Source: Pollutiaquabacter sp046052345
Lineage (GTDB): Bacteria; Bacteroidota; Bacteroidia; AKYH767-A; 2013-40CM-41-45
Length of the DNA: 64,000 nucleotides
NCBI GenBank assembly: GCA_046052345.1
Contig: JBJOMN010000010.1
Location: forward strand, 1 to 64,000
Direction: 5' to 3'
Part shown: piece by piece, positions 27,451-33,456 of the stretch
Layout of the letters: each line of letters opens with the position of its first letter
Numbering within the stretch: position 1 is the stretch's first letter
The notes under the pieces: generated by a model
Database searches by the model: none
Seen by the model: the letters and a program-made list of their open reading frames with translations, nothing else
Told to the model about the DNA's origin: nothing
Made by a program: the position numbers and the translations under genes

Positions 27451-28581
27451 ATGAGGATCGGTATCATGTGTTATCCCACGTTCGGCGGAAGCGGTGTCGT
27501 CGCTACCGAACTCGGAAAGGCGTTGGCGGAGAAGGGTCATAGTGTTCACTTCATCACCTACAGTCAGCCCGTCAGGCTCGAGCACTTCCAGGAGAATGTC
27601 TTTTATCACGAAGTCACCGTAGCGGATTATCCGTTGTTCGAATTCGCACCTTACGAATCCGCACTGACCAGCAAACTGGTGGATGTGGCCGTCTTCGAGC
27701 AGCTGGACCTGGTACATGTGCATTATGCAGTGCCCCACGCCAGTGTGGCATACATGGCCAAGCAGATCTTGGCAGAGAAAGGGATAAGCCTTCCTTTCAT
27801 CACCACGTTGCACGGAACCGATATCACCCTTGTTGGGAAGAACGAGAGCTACAGTCCGGTGGTCACCTTCGGAATCAACCACAGCGATGCGGTCACAAGC
27901 GTATCCGCCAGCCTCCGCAACGACACCTATGTCAATTTCCGAATATCCAAAGAGATCGAGGTGATCCCTAATTTCATTGACCTTAGCCGGTTCTCCAGGT
28001 TGAAAAAGGAGCATTTTCGCCGGGCTATAGCCCCCAATAACGAAAAGATCATCATACATGCCTCCAACTTCAGGCCGGTAAAACGGGTGAATGACGTGAT
28101 TGCCGTCTTTAACAGGATACGAGAGCGGATTCCTGCCAAACTACTGATGATAGGTGACGGTCCGGAGCGTGGCAGAGTCGAGAAGGAAGCGCGGGAGTGT
28201 CCGATGTCCGACAGTATCCGCTTCATCGGTAAACTGGAGGCCATGGAGGAGGTACTGTCCGTCGGCGATCTTTTCATACTTCCCTCCGAAAGTGAAAGCT
28301 TCGGACTGGCCGCTTTGGAAGCGATGGCCTGTCAGGTGCCGGTCATTTCCTCCAACACCGGCGGAATCCCGGAGCTGAACATCCACGGAGTGACCGGATT
28401 CATGAGTGAAGTAGGGGATGTCGACGATATGGCGGCAAACGCGCTCAGCATCCTATCCGACGAAGCAACGCTTCAGGAGTTCAAGAAAAATGCCCTGGCG
28501 CAGGCGAAGCGCTTCGATATCCGTGAGATCCTTCCGCTTTACGAAAACCTTTATCAGCGTGTAGTTTCCAGGCAGAACTGA
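27451..28581 (+). CDS. bshA: N-acetyl-alpha-D-glucosaminyl L-malate synthase (bacillithiol synthesis)
   Basis: A 376-residue GT4-family glycosyltransferase with the BshA hallmarks: CYPTFGGSGVVATELG at the N-terminus, TTLHGTDITLVG in the middle and the nucleotide-sugar E-x7-E region SESESFGLAALEAMACQVPVI near the C-terminus. It joins UDP-GlcNAc to L-malate, the first step to bacillithiol. BshB and BshC are not in the window. A GTG lies directly before the ATG at 27451; I use the ATG. A hemJ-like gene follows 8 bp downstream. Presence of this gene is a marker for non-Bacteroidales Bacteroidota. Confidence 0.94.
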   Translation: MRIGIMCYPTFGGSGVVATELGKALAEKGHSVHFITYSQPVRLEHFQENVFYHEVTVADYPLFEFAPYESALTSKLVDVAVFEQLDLVHVHYAVPHASVAYMAKQILAEKGISLPFITTLHGTDITLVGKNESYSPVVTFGINHSDAVTSVSASLRNDTYVNFRISKEIEVIPNFIDLSRFSRLKKEHFRRAIAPNNEKIIIHASNFRPVKRVNDVIAVFNRIRERIPAKLLMIGDGPERGRVEKEARECPMSDSIRFIGKLEAMEEVLSVGDLFILPSESESFGLAALEAMACQVPVISSNTGGIPELNIHGVTGFMSEVGDVDDMAANALSILSDEATLQEFKKNALAQAKRFDIREILPLYENLYQRVVSRQN

Positions 28582-28589
28582 ACCGGTAA

Positions 28590-29120
28590 ATGCTGTACCT
28601 CAAAGCGCTCCATATCATCTTCGTGGTCACCTGGTTCGCCGGCCTTTTCTACATGGTCCGCCTTTTCGTCTATCATGCCGAAGCCGATGCCATGTCCGAG
28701 CCGGACCGCTCCATACTCATCAGGCATTTCAAAGGGGCCGAACGCAGACTTTGGTTCGGCATCACCTGGCCCTCGGCGATCCTTACTTGGATTTTCGGCC
28801 TATGGCTCGGCTATTCCTACTACGGAACGTCCTTCCCCTCGTGGTTATGGCTCAAGCTCTTATTCGTGGCAGGACTCACCCTCTATCATTTGTGGTGCGG
28901 CCGGATGTACCGCCGATTGGTCAGTGACCGCAGCGACTGGTCCGGAAACGCATTCAGGGTCTGGAACGAGGTGGCGACGCTTTTCTTGGTGGCGATTGTC
29001 TTCCTGGTCGTGTTGAAGGACTCACTGGATTGGGTCAAAGGGCTGGCCGGTTTCATCCTTTTCGGTCTGGCACTTTTCCTGGCTATACGCCTTTACAAAC
29101 GCATACGTACAGCCGGCTGA
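28590..29120 (+). CDS. hemJ: HemJ-type protoporphyrinogen IX oxidase
   Basis: A 176-residue integral membrane protein with four or five helices. It begins with the HemJ pattern LKALHIIFVVTWFAGLFY (conserved His near 8), has a YHLWCGRM segment after LKLLFVAGLTL, and RVWNEVATLFLVAIVFLVVLK near the C-terminus with the conserved Asn-Glu and Lys. HemJ oxidises protoporphyrinogen IX in haem synthesis. It starts 8 bp after bshA and is convergent with the SUI1 gene 5 bp downstream. Confidence 0.83.
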   Translation: MLYLKALHIIFVVTWFAGLFYMVRLFVYHAEADAMSEPDRSILIRHFKGAERRLWFGITWPSAILTWIFGLWLGYSYYGTSFPSWLWLKLLFVAGLTLYHLWCGRMYRRLVSDRSDWSGNAFRVWNEVATLFLVAIVFLVVLKDSLDWVKGLAGFILFGLALFLAIRLYKRIRTAG

Positions 29121-29125
29121 ATGAA

Positions 29126-29470
29126 TCATCCGCCGGACCGTTTCGCCTTGTAGCCTGCTTCGTGCAGCAGTTTTAGAATTCGGTCACGGTGATCGCCCTG
29201 TATGAGGATTTCACCGTCCTTGACTGAGCCGCCCACGCCGCATTTGTTCTTCAGCATTTTTCCCAAGGCCTCCAGGTCGCCGGGAGTACCGATGAATCCC
29301 GTTATAAGTGTCACCGCCTTTCCGGCTCTTTGTTTCTTATCCAGTTGTACGCGCAGGTCCTGCTGCCCGGGAGGCCGTGTGTCGTTTTCCTCCTGACGGA
29401 TGAAAGAGTAGGAAAAATCGGGGTTGGTAGAGTAGACTACGCCTTCCTTGTTTCGGTTCTTGCCTGACAT
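29126..29470 (-). CDS. SUI1/YciH-type translation initiation factor
   Basis: A 114-residue protein. The C-terminal two-thirds is a SUI1/eIF1-like domain (DLRVQLDKKQRAGKAVTLITGF, then LKNKCGVGGSVKDGEILIQGD), the bacterial YciH type. The N-terminal 30 residues look disordered. Bacterial members can influence start-site fidelity but their role is unclear. It is the last gene of the LtaS-like operon, 3 bp after dgkA-like. Confidence 0.88.
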   Translation of the reverse strand: MSGKNRNKEGVVYSTNPDFSYSFIRQEENDTRPPGQQDLRVQLDKKQRAGKAVTLITGFIGTPGDLEALGKMLKNKCGVGGSVKDGEILIQGDHRDRILKLLHEAGYKAKRSGG

Positions 29471-29473
29471 GTA

Positions 29474-29830
29474 TCAGAGGAATCTGTCGATGAAGTAGGG
29501 GATGAAAACGATGCAGCCGATGAGTGCGGCAGCCAGACATACGACCAGGACAGCACCGGCTGCGATATCGAGGGAGGAGGAATCCTCGTCCAGACTCTCA
29601 GGAGCTGTTTCTGTCAGGCGGCGTTCCAACGAGGTATTGAAAAGTTCCGCGGAAAGCACCGCTCCGATGCAGACCGTGATGATGCACCATTCGATGGAGG
29701 ACAATCCGAAATATCCTCCGGCCACGATGACGGTGAAAGCTACGGACATGTGGATACGCAGAGACAACCGCTTCCGGAACGCGTGCGCGATACCGCCCAG
29801 GGCTCTCGATATGGGATTGCCGCGTTTCAT
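29474..29830 (-). CDS. DgkA-family membrane lipid kinase, divergent active site
   Basis: A 118-residue, three-helix membrane protein of the prokaryotic diacylglycerol/undecaprenol kinase family. The signature helix keeps the key Glu and Asn (AELFNTSLERRL), and the second signature ends SLDIAAGAVLV. In well-studied members the latter reads K-D-x-A-A-G/A-A-V, so the usual Lys is Leu here and the preceding segment is acidic and Ser-rich (DEDSSS). It may phosphorylate diacylglycerol or undecaprenol, but the changed residue makes activity uncertain. It lies 8 bp after a soluble lipid kinase gene and 3 bp before the SUI1 gene. Confidence 0.8.
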   Translation of the reverse strand: MKRGNPISRALGGIAHAFRKRLSLRIHMSVAFTVIVAGGYFGLSSIEWCIITVCIGAVLSAELFNTSLERRLTETAPESLDEDSSSLDIAAGAVLVVCLAAALIGCIVFIPYFIDRFL

Positions 29831-29838
29831 GGTGAGGA

Positions 29839-30720
29839 TCAGGCGGAAGGTACGATTATTTTGAGCGATCCGGGATTCACCTTTACATCGAAATCCCCGA
29901 AAAGCGTGACAGGCTCTCCGTCAATGTGGACTGCCAGCGCCCCGGAATTATAGACCGTGAAATTGCGACCGCGGAGCGATGAATAGTAGGGAGACCGGTC
30001 GAGTGTATTCTTGGTAAGTCGGTAGATGAGTGAAAAAGCCTTGAACCAAGGAAACGGACGGACCATTGCGACGTCTATGAGTCCGTCGCTGATATCGGCA
30101 GAGGGAGCCACGACGGCGTTGTTTCCGAACTGAGAAGAGTTGGCGAACGTCATCAGGAACAGTTCTTCCGAAATATCCCTTCCGTCTGCGTTGAACCGGA
30201 TTTTCATGGCAGGGAAACGGCTGAATTCACCGAGCACCAGCCTGACATACGTCATATAACCACGCTTCCTGCTTTTCGAAAAAAGATGCGCGATGTGCGC
30301 GTCGAATCCTATTCCGAAGGTGCCCACTCCGAATCTTCCACCTGCAGTGAACGTGTCGATCACTGCCGTCTTACCGTTGCCGATCAGTCGCAGTGCTTCA
30401 TCGGTATCTACGGGGATGCCAAGATGTCTGGCCAAGCCGTTTCCGGAACCGCAGGGAAGCAATGCTATTACGGTTTCGCTGCCCGCCAAAGGGTAAGCAG
30501 CTTCGTTCATGGTGCCGTCTCCGCCGGCCACTGCGACGATACCATACCCGAGATCACGGGCCTCTGCGCTCAGCTCAGTCGCATGAGCCGCACGTTCGGT
30601 GAACCGGATGTCGTAGGTGATGCCGGAGCCGTCGAGCTGCTGACGAATCAGTTCCGGAAGGCCCTCCTTGGACCGGGTGCCGGAACGCGGATTTACGATG
30701 AAACGGATCTTCTTGTTCAT
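29839..30720 (-). CDS. Diacylglycerol-kinase-family lipid kinase (YegS/DgkB/BmrU type)
   Basis: A 293-residue soluble lipid kinase. The nucleotide-binding motif VAGGDGTMNEAA and the LLPCGSGNGLARHLG segment are diagnostic of the DAGK catalytic domain; the C-terminal beta-sandwich domain contains VHIDGEPV and ends NPGSLKIIVP. It would phosphorylate diacylglycerol or a related lipid. Its ATG overlaps the stop of the LtaS-like gene (ATGA at 30717-30720), which implies coupled translation. In Gram-positives DgkB recycles the diacylglycerol released by LtaS, which makes this pairing suggestive. Confidence 0.92.
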   Translation of the reverse strand: MNKKIRFIVNPRSGTRSKEGLPELIRQQLDGSGITYDIRFTERAAHATELSAEARDLGYGIVAVAGGDGTMNEAAYPLAGSETVIALLPCGSGNGLARHLGIPVDTDEALRLIGNGKTAVIDTFTAGGRFGVGTFGIGFDAHIAHLFSKSRKRGYMTYVRLVLGEFSRFPAMKIRFNADGRDISEELFLMTFANSSQFGNNAVVAPSADISDGLIDVAMVRPFPWFKAFSLIYRLTKNTLDRSPYYSSLRGRNFTVYNSGALAVHIDGEPVTLFGDFDVKVNPGSLKIIVPSA

Positions 30721-32615
30721 CGTGAGGATGAAAGTTGAGGACTTGCCGTCATGCGGTTTTCCAGGAGCGAAGAATTGTACTGCTGCAGCATCGCTTTCAG
30801 TTGCAATTCCATTGTTGCTGCACGCCGCGGCTCGGAGCTGATGATGTCATGGAACTGAAGCGGATCTTTTCGCAGGTCGTACAATTGGGATCCGTTCAAT
30901 GTGTCGAATATGAAGGAGTGGTCGTCCTGCAACAACTGATAGGTGCCGTGCAGGAAATTTACGGCGCAGTGCCTTTCTTTTGCATCGAAGATGCTGGAGC
31001 CCAGCGCGAAAAAGGGGACAGGATAATCGAGGTAATCCATCACCGAAGGCAGGATGTCCGCCTGCTGCACGGTAAGTCCGCAACTGGCAGGTGTGGCGAC
31101 CTTCGGATCGAAGAAAGCCAGCGGAATGGCATAGATGCCTGCACGTGTCTTGTAGTAGTAGTCGTCTGCCAGTGCGGTATGGTCGGAAGTGATGACAAAA
31201 AGGGTGTTCCTGAACCAGGGCATGCCGGAGGCTGTCCTGAAAAAGGATTGAAGGGCGGCGTCCGTGTAGCGGACACTCTTGAGTATCGGGAGTTTCCCGG
31301 CGGGAAGCAGGGTGTCGAAAGGCGGCTGCACCGGGTAAGGGTGATGGGAGCTGAGAGTGAAGACGCAGGCAGAGAAAGGTTCTTTCAGACGGGAAAGCTC
31401 GGTTGCAGTCCGCTGCAGGAAGGGGAGGTCGAAGATGCCCCAGTTACCGTCGAAGTCGCGGTCGTCACCGTACTCTTTCCTTCCGAAGTAGCGGTCGTAC
31501 CCGGCGATACGGCTGAAGTGGTCGAAGCCCATAGTCCCGTTCGAGCCACCGTGGAAGAAGACAGACGTGTAGCCATAGGGTTTCAGCAATCCGGCGATCG
31601 AGGTGATCGTATTGGCGGTGTAGGGGGAGGAAATGAACGGCTCGTCAGTGAGCGTAGGGATACCGGCAACCACTGCCGGAATCCCCTCGATCGAACGCTT
31701 GCCGTTTGCAAAGGCCTGTGTGCAGCTGAATGATTGCGAAAGGAGCGAGTCCAGGAAAGGCGTATAGGTCTCTTTGCCGCTCAGGCGGCCTACGTACTCC
31801 TTGCCGATTCCTTCGAGGATGATGATGACCACGTTCTTGCGTACGAAGGAGGTGTCGTGTCCATATCGGTGGACGGTAGGTGCCATACTTTCCGCTTCCC
31901 GGACGGACATGAAAGAAAGCGGTTTCAGCTCGTCTTTTCCAAAGGTCTTCAGAAGGGTGAAACTGCTATTGAGTATCAACGGCGTTTCGCCCGACCGTGA
32001 AGCTGACAGGATGGAAAGCGGCTTGTATTGGATGCCTCCTCGGAAGCCGATGAAGACGAGAACCAGCAGCAGGAAGGAAGAGAACAGGTAGGAGCGGGTG
32101 GAGGTGTTTCCCCCGGAAGCACGTCTTTCGATGTGGTCATAACCCGCAATCAGCAGCCACGAAAGCAACAGGAACACCACGCCCTGCAGCCAGAAGTCGG
32201 CGACCATTTTGGGTACGGTGTTCATGAAATCCTCTCCGTAACCCATGATGGAGAATATGTCTGCAGTCAACCGCCGTGACGAGAACCTGAACAACCCGAG
32301 ATCGACGCAGTTGGCCAGCAGGAAAGGCAGGTTGGCGATCAGGAACACGGAACGCTCGGCCGTACGGAACCACCTGCGATCCCTGAAGGATTCAGGTGCG
32401 AACTGAAATAGGAGGTAAGGAAGGTTGACGATGGTGACAGCGACGATGTCGAACCGGATCCCCTCCAGAAAGGCGGAGAGTATTGCGAAAGTCCCCGAGT
32501 TGCCGAATGCGGAAGCGTTGAAGACAAAGAAAAGGACTCGCAACAGGGTATAGACGCCCAGCAGTAAGAGGGTCTTCCGGAATACGATACGGAGCGGGGC
32601 GGAAATCAAGCGCAT
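30717..32615 (-). CDS. LtaS-like phosphoglycerol transferase / sulfatase-family membrane protein
   Basis: A 632-residue membrane protein. Five transmembrane helices occupy roughly residues 10-205, followed by a periplasmic sulfatase-fold domain of the lipoteichoic acid synthase family. Active-site elements are visible: the metal Glu in NVVIIILEGIG, the nucleophile region NGKRSIEGIP (Ser where Gram-positive LtaS has Thr), SSHHPYP and the SDHT metal pair. Such proteins in Gram-negatives transfer phosphoglycerol or phosphoethanolamine groups to glycans or lipids. It is the first gene of a tight four-gene operon with two lipid kinases and a SUI1 protein. Upstream lies the 367-bp AT-rich region. 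Confidence 0.9.
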   Translation of the reverse strand: MRLISAPLRIVFRKTLLLLGVYTLLRVLFFVFNASAFGNSGTFAILSAFLEGIRFDIVAVTIVNLPYLLFQFAPESFRDRRWFRTAERSVFLIANLPFLLANCVDLGLFRFSSRRLTADIFSIMGYGEDFMNTVPKMVADFWLQGVVFLLLSWLLIAGYDHIERRASGGNTSTRSYLFSSFLLLVLVFIGFRGGIQYKPLSILSASRSGETPLILNSSFTLLKTFGKDELKPLSFMSVREAESMAPTVHRYGHDTSFVRKNVVIIILEGIGKEYVGRLSGKETYTPFLDSLLSQSFSCTQAFANGKRSIEGIPAVVAGIPTLTDEPFISSPYTANTITSIAGLLKPYGYTSVFFHGGSNGTMGFDHFSRIAGYDRYFGRKEYGDDRDFDGNWGIFDLPFLQRTATELSRLKEPFSACVFTLSSHHPYPVQPPFDTLLPAGKLPILKSVRYTDAALQSFFRTASGMPWFRNTLFVITSDHTALADDYYYKTRAGIYAIPLAFFDPKVATPASCGLTVQQADILPSVMDYLDYPVPFFALGSSIFDAKERHCAVNFLHGTYQLLQDDHSFIFDTLNGSQLYDLRKDPLQFHDIISSEPRRAATMELQLKAMLQQYNSSLLENRMTASPQLSSSR

Positions 32616-32878
32616 GGAAAGGATAAAAATACTGAAGTATCGAATTGTCCGCGAAATGCAACCGGAAGGTGTGGGAAATTGGTTTTTCAGGCCGGAAATT
32701 CATCCGGAACCGTAACCTTTTCATCAAAGGTTGTGTTAAATAGGCTGAAAATCTTACACCCGATTCCCTGCGAATTTGGTGTAAAGATGAAGAGAAAGAG
32801 CCGAGATTTCGGCAGATTTGTTGTTCTTTACATTAAAACGTTGGTTATCTGTGTGTTGACTGTTTTTCGGATTAGATT

Positions 32879-32905
32879 TTAACATCTAAAATGTTAATTT
32901 TTTTT
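32879..32905 (+). terminator. Possible orphan terminator hairpin with T8 run
   Basis: Stem TTAACAT/ATGTTAA (32879-32885, 32891-32897), loop CTAAA, then eight Ts. The stem is AT-only and therefore weak. No rightward gene lies upstream, so it would only make sense for an unannotated transcript. Confidence 0.3.
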
Positions 32906-32915
32906 CGAAAAATAA

Positions 32916-32945
32916 TTGCTAAGAATTGAAATTGACTTAATTTTG
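32916..32945 (+). promoter_or_regulatory. Bacteroidota promoter of the small lipoprotein gene
   Basis: TTG at 32916-32918, a 19-bp spacer and TAATTTTG at 32938-32945, an exact TAnnTTTG match with ideal spacing. The A-rich 5' leader of about 35 nt before the ATG at 32983 is typical of highly expressed genes in this phylum. Confidence 0.75.
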
Positions 32946-32982
32946 CGCCCATTAAAATAACAAACCCTAACAAAACCGATCA

Positions 32983-33198
32983 ATGAAAAAAGTATTCTCT
33001 ACCCTGTTCGCTGCCGGCATCATCGCCTTGGTAGCTTGTGGTCCCAGCGCCGATCAAAAGAGCGCTGAGCAAATGGCTGCCGATTCTATCGCTGCTGCTG
33101 ACTCTATGGCGGCTGCCGCTGCTGCTGAGGCTGCTGCAATGGTTGATACCACTGCTGCAATGGATACCACCGCTGCTGCTCCGGCAGAAGCCAAGTAA
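32983..33198 (+). CDS. Tiny Ala-rich lipoprotein
   Basis: A 71-residue predicted lipoprotein. The signal sequence MKKVFSTLFAAGIIALVACG ends in a lipobox with Cys at 19. The mature 52 residues are low-complexity, almost only Ala, Asp, Met, Thr, Glu and Ser, with repeats of the type AADSIAAADSM and DTTAAMDTTAAA. It would be a flexible or helical, acidic tether on the membrane. It has its own consensus promoter, an A-rich leader and a strong terminator, which together suggest high expression as a single gene. I do not recognise a family with a known function. Confidence 0.85.
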   Translation: MKKVFSTLFAAGIIALVACGPSADQKSAEQMAADSIAAADSMAAAAAAEAAAMVDTTAAMDTTAAAPAEAK

Positions 33199-33216
33199 TC
33201 CGGTAGATTACATCAT

Positions 33217-33247
33217 AAAAAAGGGGGCCTTACCGGTCCCCTTTTTT
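33217..33247 (+). terminator. Strong terminator of the small lipoprotein gene
   Basis: A 10-bp perfect stem (AAAAAAGGGG 33217-33226, CCCCTTTTTT 33238-33247) with an 11-nt loop, starting 18 bp after the lipoprotein stop. It overlaps the 3' end of the minus-strand 54-residue gene and may also stop that transcript. Confidence 0.88.
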
Positions 33248-33394
33248 ATTTACAGTCTTTTCAGAATTACAGGAATCGCAAGAACCTTTGCTTCCGCCTT
33301 TGAACTGCCGACGTATGTAATTGAACAGATAGAATCCTGCCGATGCGAAGAGTAGCATCACAACCACGAACTGCCAGTTCAAAAAGGATTCCAT
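33230..33394 (-). CDS. FeoB-associated-type Cys-rich small membrane protein
   Basis: A 54-residue protein. One N-terminal transmembrane helix (WQFVVVMLLFASAGFYLFNYI, residues 7-27) is followed by a basic, Gly-rich cytoplasmic tail with a CDSC motif (Cys 39 and 42) and a Lys-rich end. This layout matches small FeoB-associated Cys-rich membrane proteins that often accompany ferrous iron transport genes, although no feoB is in the window. The reading frame was derived by translating the minus strand from ATG at 33394 to TAA at 33230. A -7 box TACCTTTG lies 6 nt before the ATG. The family call is tentative because the protein is so short. Confidence 0.62.
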   Translation of the reverse strand: MESFLNWQFVVVMLLFASAGFYLFNYIRRQFKGGSKGSCDSCNSEKTVNKKGDR

Positions 33395-33396
33395 GC

Positions 33397-33430
33397 TTTG
33401 CAAAGGTACCCCTTAATTTATATAATTTTG
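33397..33430 (+). promoter_or_regulatory. Promoter of the fused 2-oxoacid dehydrogenase E1 gene
   Basis: TTTG at 33397-33400, a 22-bp spacer and TAATTTTG at 33423-33430 (exact TAnnTTTG), 26 nt before the ATG at 33457. Confidence 0.65.
33401..33408 (-). promoter_or_regulatory. -7 box (TACCTTTG) of the 54-residue membrane protein gene
   Basis: An exact TAnnTTTG match on the minus strand ending 6 nt before the ATG at 33394. It lies directly beside the divergent E1 promoter (-33 TTTG at 33397-33400). Confidence 0.45.
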
Positions 33431-33456
33431 ATCATTAACAGCTTCCGGGTTTACGT

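Larger units (their letters stand above)
32616..32982. other. AT-rich intergenic region with four hairpins and a promoter
   Basis: This 367-bp gap separates the divergent LtaS-like and small lipoprotein genes. I see no supported protein in it. It holds inverted repeats at 32714-32732 (AACCTTT/AAAGGTT), 32754-32784 (TTACACC/GGTGTAA, extended to 10 bp with one bulge), 32800-32813 (GCCGA/TCGGC) and 32879-32897 (TTAACAT/ATGTTAA) with eight Ts following to 32905. A promoter for the lipoprotein lies at 32916-32945. The last hairpin plus T-run looks like a weak rightward terminator although no annotated rightward gene precedes it, so a small RNA is possible. Confidence 0.5.

Noticed and set aside
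32679..32882. A 67-residue plus-strand open frame in the AT-rich intergenic region
   Set aside because: No supporting promoter, start context or family; it overlaps three inverted repeats. The region is better described as regulatory or RNA.
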